This document shows, in pieces, positions 50,548 to 60,243 of a DNA stretch of 64,000 nt (positions within the stretch are counted from its first letter, which is position 1; every line of letters starts with the position of its first letter). Where the stretch lies: positions 310,001 through 374,000 of the forward strand of contig NZ_QLIS02000003.1 in the NCBI RefSeq assembly GCF_003574475.2. The letters are read 5' to 3'. Position numbers and translations under genes: made by a program. Below the pieces are notes generated by a model, which did no database searches, was not told the DNA's origin, and saw only the letters and a list, made by a program, of their open reading frames with translations. Origin of the DNA: Pseudofrancisella aestuarii. GTDB lineage: Bacteria > Pseudomonadota > Gammaproteobacteria > Francisellales > Francisellaceae.

Positions 50548-50624
50548 TGGCGGAATGGACGGGACTCGAACCCGCGACCCCCTGCGTGACAGGCAGGTAT
50601 TCTAACCAACTGAACTACCACTCC
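50548..50624 (-). tRNA. tRNA-Asp (anticodon GTC)
   Basis: 77 bases including encoded CCA. The acceptor GGAGTGG pairs with CCATTCC (one G-U); the anticodon stem CCTGC/GCAGG surrounds CTGTCAC, giving GTC; the T-loop is GTTCGAGTC. It is encoded 4 bases after tRNA-Thr on the same strand and is followed by the hairpin at 50521-50540. Confidence 0.97.
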
Positions 50625-50628
50625 TACA

Positions 50629-50704
50629 TGGTGCCGACACCAGGACTTGAACCCGGAACCTGCCGATTACAAGTCGGCTGCTCTACCAGTTGAGCCATGT
50701 CGGC
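50629..50704 (-). tRNA. tRNA-Thr (anticodon TGT)
   Basis: 76 bases including encoded CCA. Acceptor GCCGACA pairs TGTCGGC; anticodon stem GCCGA/TCGGC surrounds CTTGTAA, so positions 34-36 read TGT, threonine. Reading GTA (tyrosine) is excluded by the loop register and by the short variable arm. First of a two-tRNA transcript with a perfect promoter at 50721. Confidence 0.96.
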
Positions 50705-50720
50705 AAACTCATGAAATGAT

Positions 50721-50748
50721 ATTATAAACTCTTTTGTTAAGCTGTCAA
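50721..50748 (-). promoter_or_regulatory. Consensus sigma-70 promoter of the tRNA pair
   Basis: On the minus strand, TTGACA, 16 bases, TATAAT; the -10 ends 16 bases before the tRNA-Thr 5' end. Both hexamers match consensus exactly. Confidence 0.88.
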
Positions 50749-50768
50749 CATCATTTTATAAAAATAAA

Positions 50769-52265
50769 TTAATTTATTGGGATGACATCATAATGATTAA
50801 ATAATTGAGTAGGCTCAGCTTTTAAATGGATATTTTTACCTATACATAATTCAAGTTCTGCTAGCCAAATAGATTCTTCTCTTTCTAAATACTCTATTAT
50901 TTCTTCTGATGATATTAATAGAAATCCATTATAATTTGGATAATTTCCAAATTCTGATTTAATTTCTCTAAAAATCTCATAACATATTGTTTGTAACGTT
51001 TTAACTACCCCTTTACCTTGACAATATTTACAAGGCTCACATAAAATTCTTGATAAACTTTCATGTACTCTTTTTCTAGTCATTTCTACTAAACCTAATG
51101 ATGAAATCTGACTAACATTAGTTTTTGCTTTATCTGTTTCTAATTCTTTTTTTAGAGCTTCTAAAACTTGTTCTTTATGATTTTCATCAAACATATCTAT
51201 GAAATCTATTATTATAATTCCACCTAAGTTTCTAAGTCTTAGTTGTCTAGCTATTTCTTTTGTTGCTTCTAAATTTGTTTTAAATATAGTTTCTTCCAAA
51301 TTTTTAGAACCTATAAAAGCACCAGTATTTATATCAATAGTTATCATAGCTTCTGTTTGCTCTATAATAAGATATCCACCTGACTTTAAATAAACATTTT
51401 TCTCTAGAGCTTTTTCTATTTCTTTATCTATATCATATTCTTCAAAAAGATTATGTTTTTGATATAGTTCTACTTTCTCTCTAAGACCAGGTATATATTT
51501 ATCTGCAAAATGACATATTTCACTATATGTATCTATATCATCTACTAATATTCTATTTAATTTGTCATTAGCATAAATATTTATTGTTTTTATAACTAAA
51601 CTAAAATCTTCATAAACTACACCTGGTTTTATAATAGTGCTTGCTGTATCAATGATGTCTTGCCATAAATTATTCAAAAACTTTATATCATTAGTTAATT
51701 CTTCTAAACTTGCATCTTCGGCAGCTGTTCTTAATATATAACCCCGAGGATTTTCACTTTTAGTTATTATTTTTATATTATTTAAGAGTCTATCTTTTTC
51801 TTCTTGATTAGATATTTTTAAAGATATACCTACATGATCTAAGTCTGGTAAAAAAACTAAAAATCTAGAAGATACAGATAAATGTAAAGTTAATTTAACT
51901 CCTTTATTACCTATACTTTCTTTTACAACTTGTACTAATACTTCTTGACCTTCTCTTAACCATTTATTTATATCTTCATTAGAAAGCTTATTTAACTTTA
52001 TGTTTTCTCCATCAGTTTCTTCTTTTTCTAAAGGTAAAACTTCAGATAAATGTAAAAACCCTGCTTTTTCTAAACCTATGTCAACAAAAGCTGCTTGCAT
52101 ACCTGGTAAAACTCTTATAATTTTACCCTTATAAATATTTCCAACAATTCTTTTTTGATTATCTCTTTCAATATATATTTCTTTTAAGATATTATTTTCT
52201 TTTATGGCTATACGATTTTCATAATTGTTTATATTTAAAAATATATCTGTAATTAACTTATCCAT
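50769..52265 (-). CDS. rng: Ribonuclease G
   Basis: About 498 residues, size of RNase G without the long RNase E tail. S1-domain opening RIVGNIYKGKIIRVLPGMQAAFVDIGLEKAGFLH, catalytic aspartates in IDINTGAFIGSKNLEETIFKTN and IIIDFIDMFDE, and the zinc-link CEPCKYCQGKG. It cleaves 16S precursor and AU-rich RNA. The ATG at 52265 aligns with E. coli; an earlier ATG 33 bases out is open but has no counterpart there. oriC lies upstream. Confidence 0.94.
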   Translation of the reverse strand: MDKLITDIFLNINNYENRIAIKENNILKEIYIERDNQKRIVGNIYKGKIIRVLPGMQAAFVDIGLEKAGFLHLSEVLPLEKEETDGENIKLNKLSNEDINKWLREGQEVLVQVVKESIGNKGVKLTLHLSVSSRFLVFLPDLDHVGISLKISNQEEKDRLLNNIKIITKSENPRGYILRTAAEDASLEELTNDIKFLNNLWQDIIDTASTIIKPGVVYEDFSLVIKTINIYANDKLNRILVDDIDTYSEICHFADKYIPGLREKVELYQKHNLFEEYDIDKEIEKALEKNVYLKSGGYLIIEQTEAMITIDINTGAFIGSKNLEETIFKTNLEATKEIARQLRLRNLGGIIIIDFIDMFDENHKEQVLEALKKELETDKAKTNVSQISSLGLVEMTRKRVHESLSRILCEPCKYCQGKGVVKTLQTICYEIFREIKSEFGNYPNYNGFLLISSEEIIEYLEREESIWLAELELCIGKNIHLKAEPTQLFNHYDVIPIN

Positions 52266-52298
52266 AAAAATATTTTTAACTTCTTCTTTTATTAACAT

Positions 52299-52742
52299 CT
52301 TATTATATAGATTTTTTTATTTTATATTTTTCTTTTGTTTTTTATATAACCTATTAATATATATTTTTTCTTTTTCTTTCTTATATTATTATCTATTGGT
52401 TTTGTAAAAACTGTTGATAACTTTATAAGAGCTTGTAATATCAAGAGTTTTACTTGTGTAAAAAGATAAATAAAAAGATGTTGTTTGTATATGTAAAGAG
52501 TGTTAATAAAAATGTTAATAAAAAAAGTCTAAAAACATCAACACCTTTATTAACATATTTGTGAATAACTTAATAAACAAGGAAATAAACAAAAAATAAA
52601 CAATTTAATTAACAGAGTTATCCACAAAGTTGAACTAAACAGATTGCTTATTCTTTTTATTTACCATAAAATCTTAACCATGTTATATAATTAGTTTTTA
52701 AAAGCTTTAAAACCTTTTAATGAAAAGGCTTTCAAGGATCTA
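52299..52742. other. oriC: Chromosomal replication origin (oriC) between rng and dnaA
   Basis: The 444-base gap has no gene. It holds one perfect DnaA box TTATCCACA (52618-52626, +) and several one- or two-mismatch forms: TGTTGATAA (52412, -), TGTTAATAA (52501 and 52513, -), TTATTAACA (52547, +), TGTGAATAA (52560, -). A T-rich stretch of over 90% A+T at about 52300-52400 would be the unwinding element. Location beside dnaA-dnaN supports it. Confidence 0.8.
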
Positions 52743-52748
52743 TTGTTC

Positions 52749-54215
52749 ATGGCCACCTGGGATAAATGTTTAAAAAAACTTAAAAAGGAACTTTCAAGTT
52801 TTGAATATAAAACTTGGATAAAGCCTATTTATGTTGATCAGAAAAGCAATTTATTCACAGTATATTGTAATAATGAATATTTTAAAAAACATATTAAAGG
52901 TAAATATGGAAACCTTATACTATCTATATTAGAAGAGTGCCATGATGGAGATTTAGTTGTTGAGTATTCTAACAAAAAGTTTGAATCTAATAATGATAAT
53001 TATTCTGAAATAACTGTCGGGCCACAAGCTAATTTTTTCAATACTAAAAATGTAGAAGTAAAGGATGATACAATAGAAGTAGAAGAAACACCTAAAAGTA
53101 TAAAAAAGCAAATTTCAAAGAAATCATCACAAGAATTATTTGGTTTTGATGAAGCAATGCTTATAACAGCTAAAGAAGGTGAAGAATACTCTTTTGGCTT
53201 GCCTTTAAAAGATAAATATATTTTTGATAGTTTTGTTGTTGGAGATGCTAATAAAATAGCAAGGGCAGCAGCAATGCAAGTATCTATTAATCCAGGTAAA
53301 TTACATAATCCTTTATTTATTTATGGAGGTAGCGGACTTGGTAAAACACATCTTATGCAGGCAATAGGAAATCATGCGAAAGATGTAAATCCAAATGCTA
53401 GAATCATATATACAAACTCCGAACAGTTTATTAAAGACTATGTAAATTCAATACGCTTACAGGATCAAGATGAATTCCAGCGCGTTTATAGATCAGCAGA
53501 TATATTACTTATAGATGATATTCAATTTATAGCAGGTAAAGAAGGAACAGCTCAAGAGTTTTTCCATACATTTAATGCTTTATATGAAAATGGAAAGCAA
53601 ATTATTTTAACAAGTGATAAATATCCTAATGAAATAGAAGGATTAGAAGAAAGGCTTGTATCACGATTTGGATATGGATTAACAGTATCAGTAGATATGC
53701 CTGATTTAGAAACGAGAATAGCCATATTACTTAAAAAAGCACATGATTTAGGGCAGAAATTACCAAATGAAACGGCTACTTTTATAGCTGAGAATGTTCG
53801 TACAAATGTTCGAGAGTTAGAAGGGGCATTAAATAGAGTCTTAACAACATCAAGGTTTAATCATAAAGATCCAACAGTTGAGGTTGCTCAAGCTTGCTTA
53901 AAAGATGTAATAAAGATACAAGAAAAGAAAGTAAAAATAGAAAATATTCAGAAGGTTGTAGCTGAGTTTTATAGAATTAGAGTAAAAGATTTATTATCTA
54001 ATCAAAGAAGTCGCAATATTGCTAGACCTAGACAAATGGCTATGAGCTTATCAAGAGAATTGACATCTCATAGCTTACCTGAGATTGGTTCGGCTTTTGG
54101 TGGTAGAGACCATACAACAGTTATGCATGCTGTAAAAGCAATAACAAAATTAAGACAGAGCAATACATCAATATCAGACGATTATGATTTGCTTTTAGAT
54201 AAAATTTCACGTTAA
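52749..54215 (+). CDS. dnaA: Chromosomal replication initiator DnaA
   Basis: 488 residues. Domain I at the N-terminus, linker about 90-150 rich in Glu/Lys, AAA+ domain with Walker A GGSGLGKTH and Walker B LLIDDIQFIAGKE, and the domain IV DnaA signature GGRDHTTVMHA with RSRNIARPRQ. It binds DnaA boxes and melts the origin. I use the ATG 52749 (aligned with other DnaA); a TTG two codons before is in frame. The origin lies just upstream. Confidence 0.98.
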   Translation: MATWDKCLKKLKKELSSFEYKTWIKPIYVDQKSNLFTVYCNNEYFKKHIKGKYGNLILSILEECHDGDLVVEYSNKKFESNNDNYSEITVGPQANFFNTKNVEVKDDTIEVEETPKSIKKQISKKSSQELFGFDEAMLITAKEGEEYSFGLPLKDKYIFDSFVVGDANKIARAAAMQVSINPGKLHNPLFIYGGSGLGKTHLMQAIGNHAKDVNPNARIIYTNSEQFIKDYVNSIRLQDQDEFQRVYRSADILLIDDIQFIAGKEGTAQEFFHTFNALYENGKQIILTSDKYPNEIEGLEERLVSRFGYGLTVSVDMPDLETRIAILLKKAHDLGQKLPNETATFIAENVRTNVRELEGALNRVLTTSRFNHKDPTVEVAQACLKDVIKIQEKKVKIENIQKVVAEFYRIRVKDLLSNQRSRNIARPRQMAMSLSRELTSHSLPEIGSAFGGRDHTTVMHAVKAITKLRQSNTSISDDYDLLLDKISR

Positions 54216-54241
54216 AAATTAAAGGAAGAGAAGGGGTTTAT

Positions 54242-55345
54242 ATGAATTTTGTGTTAAATAGAGATGACTTACTAAAACCTTTACAATCTATGTTATCTGT
54301 TGCAAATAGTAAAAGTACAATGCCATTATTATCTTGCATTTTGTTTGATATAAAAAATAATGTATTAACAGTAACAGCATCTGATTTAGATACGGAAATA
54401 TCTTGTGAAATACCTGTTAGTTGTAACAGCGGAGTCAGAATAGCTTTAAATGCTGACAAAATTTATAACATTGTAAGAAGTCTTACTGAAAATGCTATGT
54501 TAGACTTTAAAGTAGATGGAAATAAAATTACATTAGTTTCTAATAATAGTACATTTAATCTTATATCTTTAAATCCTGATAATTTTCCATTGATTGATAG
54601 TAATATAAATGAAGAATCTAGTTTTGATATGTCTCAACAAGATTTTCACAATATCATATCAAAAGTTGATTTCTCTATGGCTAATGATGATACTAGATAT
54701 TTTCTTAACGGAATGTTTTGGGATATAAATGCCAATTTATTAAGAGCTGTATCTACAGATGGTCATAGAATGTCTATAACAGAATCTATAATAGATAGTA
54801 AGGTTATAGATAGTACATCACAGGCTATAATACCTAAAAAATCTGTTTTAGAACTTAAAAAAATAGTAGGAAGATCTGAAGATATAATAAGAATACAGTT
54901 AGGTAAGAACTATTTAAAAGCAGAGTTTGGAAATTATGCATTTATTTCTAAATTAATAGATGGTAGATACCCAGACTATCAAAAAGTTGTACCAAAGAAT
55001 AATACTAAACTTTTAACTATAGATAAGAGAGTTCTTAAAAATTCTTTATTAAGAACTTCTATATTAGCTAATGATAAATATAAGGGAATTCGTTTACATG
55101 TTTCTCCTGGACAAATGCTTTTATCAGCAAATAATCCAGATAATGAGAAGGCTGAAGATAGAGTAGAAGTTTCATACAATGACGACTCTATGGAGATATG
55201 TTTTAACTATAAATATTTATTAGATATTATCAATGTTATAGATGAAGATACTATAGATATATATCTTGATAATCCTAATATGAGCGCATTAGTAAAAGAT
55301 GAAAAAGATAATAGTTTATTCATAATAATGCCAATGAAAATTTAA
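54242..55345 (+). CDS. dnaN: DNA polymerase III beta sliding clamp
   Basis: 367 residues, three repeated clamp folds, dimerising around DNA. MPLLSCILFDIKNNVLTVTASDLDTEI, LRAVSTDGHRMS and the C-terminal FIIMPMKI are standard. It follows dnaA after 26 bases with an AAGGAAGAGAAGGGG leader, the usual operon. A weak hairpin AGTAAA/TTTACT (55349-55367) with a T-rich tail follows the stop. Confidence 0.97.
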   Translation: MNFVLNRDDLLKPLQSMLSVANSKSTMPLLSCILFDIKNNVLTVTASDLDTEISCEIPVSCNSGVRIALNADKIYNIVRSLTENAMLDFKVDGNKITLVSNNSTFNLISLNPDNFPLIDSNINEESSFDMSQQDFHNIISKVDFSMANDDTRYFLNGMFWDINANLLRAVSTDGHRMSITESIIDSKVIDSTSQAIIPKKSVLELKKIVGRSEDIIRIQLGKNYLKAEFGNYAFISKLIDGRYPDYQKVVPKNNTKLLTIDKRVLKNSLLRTSILANDKYKGIRLHVSPGQMLLSANNPDNEKAEDRVEVSYNDDSMEICFNYKYLLDIINVIDEDTIDIYLDNPNMSALVKDEKDNSLFIIMPMKI

Positions 55346-55531
55346 TTTAGTAAATAATATTTTTACTGTTCTTTTAATCTATACTTTTATTAAAAGCTTT
55401 TCTATTTTTGATAAATATCTAAACGTATAACTCTAATAAGAATAACTAATGGCGATGACTTTCTATAGACATTATTATTGTTAGATTTCATGTATAATAA
55501 AGTTGATATTTGAAGTTATTAAGATAAATTA

Positions 55532-56782
55532 ATGACAATAAAAAAGTTTGAAATTTTTAGTTACTCTTTTATAGCAATGCCAATAGCTTTTGCCAGTGTT
55601 CCCATATATATTTTTTTACCAGATTATTACTACACTAGTTACGGTGTTGATCTTACAGCATTAAGTATTATACTTTTTAGTTTACGTATTTTAGATGCTA
55701 TTTTTGATCCTATAATAGGTTGGTATTGTGATCGTTTTTATAAGCTTAATAAAGTTAGTTTTATAATAATCATTATTTGTTTCATATTGGGTATGTATAT
55801 AACATGCTCACCAATATTCTCTAATAAAGTAGTTAATTTATTTATAGGTGTTTTTTTAGCAACTTTAGCATTTAGTTATACAACTATATTTATTTATACT
55901 AGAGGAGCTTTGTGGTTAGATAATGATGAAAGTCGCTCTTTAGTAATTAGTGTTAGGGAAGTTTTTAATATTATTGGAGTTTTAATAGCCTCAATACTAC
56001 CATTTGTATTTTTATTATATTTTCCACAGAAACAAAGTTATTTAATATACTCTGTTATAGCAATTTTTTTGATTATTGTTGCAAGTATTTTTTTCTTAAA
56101 TTGGCTAGATAAAGTAAATATTGATAAAAAAGTAACAGATCATATTAAGATTTATGATTATTTTAAAGCATTTGATAAAAATAGCTTATTTCTATTTTTA
56201 GCATACTCGTTAAGTGCTTTAGGATCAGCTATACCAGCCGTGACTTTAGTTTTTTTTAGTAGATATGTATTAGAAACAACTGATTTTACAGGGTTGTATA
56301 TATTTCTATACTTTTTAGGAGCAATTCTTTTTATACCATTAGTAAGAAAGATAGCCATAAAAATTGGTATTATTAAGACTTGGAGTTATGCACTAATATT
56401 TTGTGTAATAGTATTTATATTTGCATTTTTTCTGAAGTCTGGAGATATTTTTTACTTCTCAATAATTAGTTTTTTATCAGGTGGAGGATTTGCATCTGAG
56501 TTAATATTACCAAATATATTACTAGCAAAATGGATAGATAATCCTAAACGCAGGGAACTTGGTAATGGCTATTATGCAATTCTTGCGTTTATTGGTAAGT
56601 TTTGCTTTGCTTTAGCAACAATAATTGCATTACCAATATTAAATACACAGATAAACTCATCCTCTACATCGAATTTAGAAGTTACAATTAAAATTGTGTA
56701 TTGTGTATTTCCTTGTATTGCAAAATTTAGTGCCGCTATAGTTTTGTTATTGTGGTATAAAAAAGCATTTAAAAATCTTTAA
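55532..56782 (+). CDS. MFS_2 (GPH/MelB-type) transporter
   Basis: 416 residues, about twelve helices. MPIAFASVPIYIFLPDYYYTSYGVDLTALSIILFSLRILDAIFDPIIGWYCDRF is the GPH sugar:cation symporter opening. An extended -10 TGTATAAT lies at 55491-55498, 33 bases before the ATG. A transporter next to dnaN occurs in Francisella; the substrate is unknown, and sugar specificity is not certain. Confidence 0.82.
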   Translation: MTIKKFEIFSYSFIAMPIAFASVPIYIFLPDYYYTSYGVDLTALSIILFSLRILDAIFDPIIGWYCDRFYKLNKVSFIIIIICFILGMYITCSPIFSNKVVNLFIGVFLATLAFSYTTIFIYTRGALWLDNDESRSLVISVREVFNIIGVLIASILPFVFLLYFPQKQSYLIYSVIAIFLIIVASIFFLNWLDKVNIDKKVTDHIKIYDYFKAFDKNSLFLFLAYSLSALGSAIPAVTLVFFSRYVLETTDFTGLYIFLYFLGAILFIPLVRKIAIKIGIIKTWSYALIFCVIVFIFAFFLKSGDIFYFSIISFLSGGGFASELILPNILLAKWIDNPKRRELGNGYYAILAFIGKFCFALATIIALPILNTQINSSSTSNLEVTIKIVYCVFPCIAKFSAAIVLLLWYKKAFKNL

Positions 56783-56918
56783 AATGACAGTTAGATTTTT
56801 TAGATTAATTTATTGAGAATCTTAATTTATATAAATTATAAGAGTATAAATATTTTTATAAGTCTCATAAAAGAGTAAAATTTAAATACAAGGTTTTTAA
56901 AAACTATTTGGAGACTAT

Positions 56919-58106
56919 ATGAGAATAGCTATAAACGGTGTAGGGATAGCTGGACCAACTCTTGCTTGGTGGTTAAAAAGATTTGGGTATGAACCAGTAT
57001 TATTTGAAAAAGCTAGTGAGCTAAGAAAAGGTGGTTACATAGTAGATTTTTGGGGATCAGGTTACGATATAGTAGAAAAGATGGGAATCTTACCAGACTT
57101 AGAATCTAAATCTTATAATATTAATACTTTGAAATGTTTTAATGGAAAGGGTAAAAACTCATCAAATATAGATATGGAGGCTATGAGTAAAGAGACCTTT
57201 GGTCGATTCTTAAGTCTAAAACGTAGTGATATTTCAGAGGTTATTTATAATGCTTGTGGAAATATGGATGTAAGGTTTGGATGTTATATTAGTTCCATAG
57301 AAAAAGCTAAAGATGGAGTTATTGCACATTTATCTAATGGTAAAAAAGAAAAGTTTGATCTTATAGTTGGCGCTGATGGATTACACTCTCAAATTAGAAC
57401 ATTAGCTTTTAAAAATAGCTCATATGAGGAATTTGATTTAGATACATATGTTGTAGCATTAACGCTATCAGATTATGAGCCTAGAGAAGAAAATGCTTAT
57501 GTTGTATCTATAGATTCTAAAAAACAAGTAGCTAAGGCTGCGATAGAAGATAATAAAACTTTATTTTTATTTACATTCAGATCTGAATTGGTTGAAAAAA
57601 TACCAACCTCATTAGAGGAAAGAAAAGAAGTTCTTCGTTCGGTATTTAAGGATATGGAGTGGGAAGTTCCTAATATATTGGAGCGTCTTGATGATGCAGA
57701 AGATGTTTATTTTGATAAAGTTTGCCAAATACGTATGGAAAGTTGGAGCTCTGATAGGGTTGCTCTTATAGGAGATGCAGCAGCTTGTCCTTCGCTTCTA
57801 GCAGGCCAAGGAAGCATGTTTGCCATAATGGAAGCATATGTGTTAGCAGGAGAGCTATATAAGGCTAAAGGAGACTATAAAGTAGCTTTTGATAATTATG
57901 AACTGATATTGAAAAAGTTTATAGAGAATAAGCAAAAAGCTGCTTTAACCAATTTGGCATTTTTTGCACCTAGAAATAATTTTCATAAATATTTAGCTAG
58001 TATATTTCTAAAAATGACTAAAGTACCAATATTATCAAAATTTATAATAGGAAGTATGTTTAAAGAAGATATAAAACTACCTAGTTATGATATTGCTGAT
58101 AGTTAA
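56919..58106 (+). CDS. FAD-dependent monooxygenase, TetX-like
   Basis: 395 residues. NGVGIAGPTLAWWLKRFGYEPVLFEKA binds FAD, GADGLHSQIR is the second motif and ALIGDAAACPSLLAGQGSMFAIMEAYVLA the third. The pattern (GYIVDFWGSGYDI, PSLLAGQGS) is that of TetX/tetracycline-destructase-like oxygenases, but this does not prove antibiotic inactivation. Ribosome binding site TTGGAG. Single gene. Confidence 0.85.
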   Translation: MRIAINGVGIAGPTLAWWLKRFGYEPVLFEKASELRKGGYIVDFWGSGYDIVEKMGILPDLESKSYNINTLKCFNGKGKNSSNIDMEAMSKETFGRFLSLKRSDISEVIYNACGNMDVRFGCYISSIEKAKDGVIAHLSNGKKEKFDLIVGADGLHSQIRTLAFKNSSYEEFDLDTYVVALTLSDYEPREENAYVVSIDSKKQVAKAAIEDNKTLFLFTFRSELVEKIPTSLEERKEVLRSVFKDMEWEVPNILERLDDAEDVYFDKVCQIRMESWSSDRVALIGDAAACPSLLAGQGSMFAIMEAYVLAGELYKAKGDYKVAFDNYELILKKFIENKQKAALTNLAFFAPRNNFHKYLASIFLKMTKVPILSKFIIGSMFKEDIKLPSYDIADS

Positions 58107-58217
58107 ATATTTTTAAGGTAAAGTTATCCTAAGAATTCTTTACTTATGCTTTTTTAATTTTAGATATAAAGTCTGTCTGTTGACAGGTATAGATAGAATT
58201 AATTATAAGATGAGGTA

Positions 58218-58421
58218 TTAAATAGCCATAACATCGTATGCTTCTTTACCTTTATTTCCTTCTCTAACTTTAAATTTAACCTGTTGATTACTGGAAAGAC
58301 TACCTGCTCTAATATTTAAAGCATGTACAAATACATCTTTACTTAAAGATGTACAACTAATAAAACCAAACCCTTTTTCATCACTAAAGAACTTAACTGT
58401 TCCTGTTAATTCATTACTCAT
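58218..58421 (-). CDS. Cold-shock protein
   Basis: 67 residues with RNP1 KGFGFI and RNP2 DVFVHALNI, the OB-fold RNA-binding motifs of CspA-type RNA chaperones. Opening GTVKFFSDEKGFGFISC. The serine-rich and positively charged ends are ordinary for the family. A small hairpin CTGTC-TGTT-GACAG lies downstream (about 58170-58190). Confidence 0.92.
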   Translation of the reverse strand: MSNELTGTVKFFSDEKGFGFISCTSLSKDVFVHALNIRAGSLSSNQQVKFKVREGNKGKEAYDVMAI

Positions 58422-58711
58422 TATTACTCTCTTTTTTATTGATTAATATTTTGCAGATATACTTAGTTAGAAAAATAATATTTTAAATTTTATGATCACT
58501 CAGGATGATTAAAAAAGAATTTAAATAAAGAGATAAATCTACACAAGGAAGAGTACTACAAAAAAAATAATAAAGATACTTATTTTATTTCATGTAAATA
58601 ATACCGAACTATAACTCATATAATCTGCACAGGTATTGGCTAGAAACCCATTTTAATAAAGAACGAGCTTATCTATAATAATACCAACAATTCAAACTAT
58701 AATTTTTATCT

Positions 58712-60118
58712 ATGTCTAAACTTAAGTTTATTTTAAGTAAAAATCTTATTTATTTATCCTTATTTAGTTTGATACTTATACTTTCAATTTTTTTAAGATT
58801 TTGGCATCTAGATACTATACTAGGACCTGTTTTTGATGAGGTATACTTTCCGTTGTATGGATATGATTATCTTGTTGGTAAAACATTTTTTCATGTACAT
58901 CCACCTTTGGCTAATTATATTTTTGCTAGTAGTATTTGGCTGTATTATCATTTTCCTTGGGTTTCGGCAACAGATTTTCATACTATTCCTTATGAGCAAA
59001 TTCCAGCAATGAGTTATCGCTGGATTAATGCATTTATGGGAGTCGTTTTAACTTTGGTTGCGTGGTTAACAGCTTATATTGTAAGCCAAAAAAAATGGTT
59101 CGCATTAATAGTTTTTTTCTTAATAAGTATAGATGGATCATTATTAGTAGATTCTCGTCATGGGATGAATAATATATATATAGTCTTATTTGGGCTTTGT
59201 TCAATCTTATTTTTGTCAAAAGCATTGCAAGCTAAAAATAGACATATTTGGTTTATTCTATGTGGCATATTTATTGGCTTAACTATTTCAGTAAAGTGGA
59301 ATGGCTCAGGCTATTTATTAGCTATATTAATGTTTTTAATCTTATATAAAGTGCTTTTTTTATGTGATAAATACCGTCCAGTTTTACAACAACCATCAAC
59401 TCATAATTCTGTTTTAAAATTTAATGTAGCGATTTGGGAAATGTTGGTTTATTTATTAATTTTACCTTTTATCGTCTACTGTTTGGTTTGGATTCCTGAT
59501 CGACTATTTAATACTGAATATAGCTTTATAGGTATACATCAACAAATTATGGCGTACCATCAAAGTCTTGTTGGTTCTAATGAGCATCCATATTGTTCAA
59601 AATGGTATACATGGCCATTTATGATTCGACCAATTGGCTATAGTTTTAGTACTGAAACTATTTATAATGCACTTGGGCAAAAGAGTATTATTTATACAGA
59701 TGTTCATTTATTTCCTAATCCTGCTATTGCTTGGTTTTCAGCTATTGCTATTATTTGTATGGTGATACATTGGCTTGTGCTATTTAGAAATTGGTTTTTA
59801 AATGGCGTTATGACACGAGCATTTATGGTAATGTCACTTTTATTAGCGGGATATTTTGCTAATTTTTTACCTTGGGTGTTAGTGAAACGGTGTCTCTTTC
59901 TTTATCATTATCAATCAGCAGCGACATTTGGAATATTTATTTTAGCTTGGTATATAGCTTATTTATCATCTGCAAAAGCTAAGAGTTTAAAACTCATCGC
60001 CATATTTATATTTGTTTGTATATTAGCTTCTTTTATTTATTGGTTACCCATTCAATTAGGTATTCCACTAGAACAATCACAATTTAACCAGCGAATGTGG
60101 CTAAGTTTATGGATATAA
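58712..60118 (+). CDS. PMT/ArnT-type membrane glycosyltransferase
   Basis: 468 residues, about ten hydrophobic helices. The first loop FDEVYFPLYGYDYLVGKTFFHVHPPLANYIFA has the acidic and HPPL residues of the PMT/GT39 fold, which transfers sugars from polyprenyl phosphates. Sugar and acceptor are unknown; lipid A or protein modification are both possible. The 290 bases before the gene hold no convincing frame or promoter. Confidence 0.8.
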   Translation: MSKLKFILSKNLIYLSLFSLILILSIFLRFWHLDTILGPVFDEVYFPLYGYDYLVGKTFFHVHPPLANYIFASSIWLYYHFPWVSATDFHTIPYEQIPAMSYRWINAFMGVVLTLVAWLTAYIVSQKKWFALIVFFLISIDGSLLVDSRHGMNNIYIVLFGLCSILFLSKALQAKNRHIWFILCGIFIGLTISVKWNGSGYLLAILMFLILYKVLFLCDKYRPVLQQPSTHNSVLKFNVAIWEMLVYLLILPFIVYCLVWIPDRLFNTEYSFIGIHQQIMAYHQSLVGSNEHPYCSKWYTWPFMIRPIGYSFSTETIYNALGQKSIIYTDVHLFPNPAIAWFSAIAIICMVIHWLVLFRNWFLNGVMTRAFMVMSLLLAGYFANFLPWVLVKRCLFLYHYQSAATFGIFILAWYIAYLSSAKAKSLKLIAIFIFVCILASFIYWLPIQLGIPLEQSQFNQRMWLSLWI

Positions 60119-60243
60119 GCCATATTATTTATAGTTGAGAGATATCTTTATAGAAGGAGATTTGTTTTATAGGGAATTTTTTAATTAACTCAAGCATATA
60201 TTTCAGGTATCATAAATTTATACTTAAGCTGTAAACAGGCATT

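Noticed and set aside
50629-50704. Reading the second tRNA as tRNA-Tyr from a GTA triplet
   Set aside because: The seven-base loop CTTGTAA puts TGT at 34-36, and there is no long variable arm.
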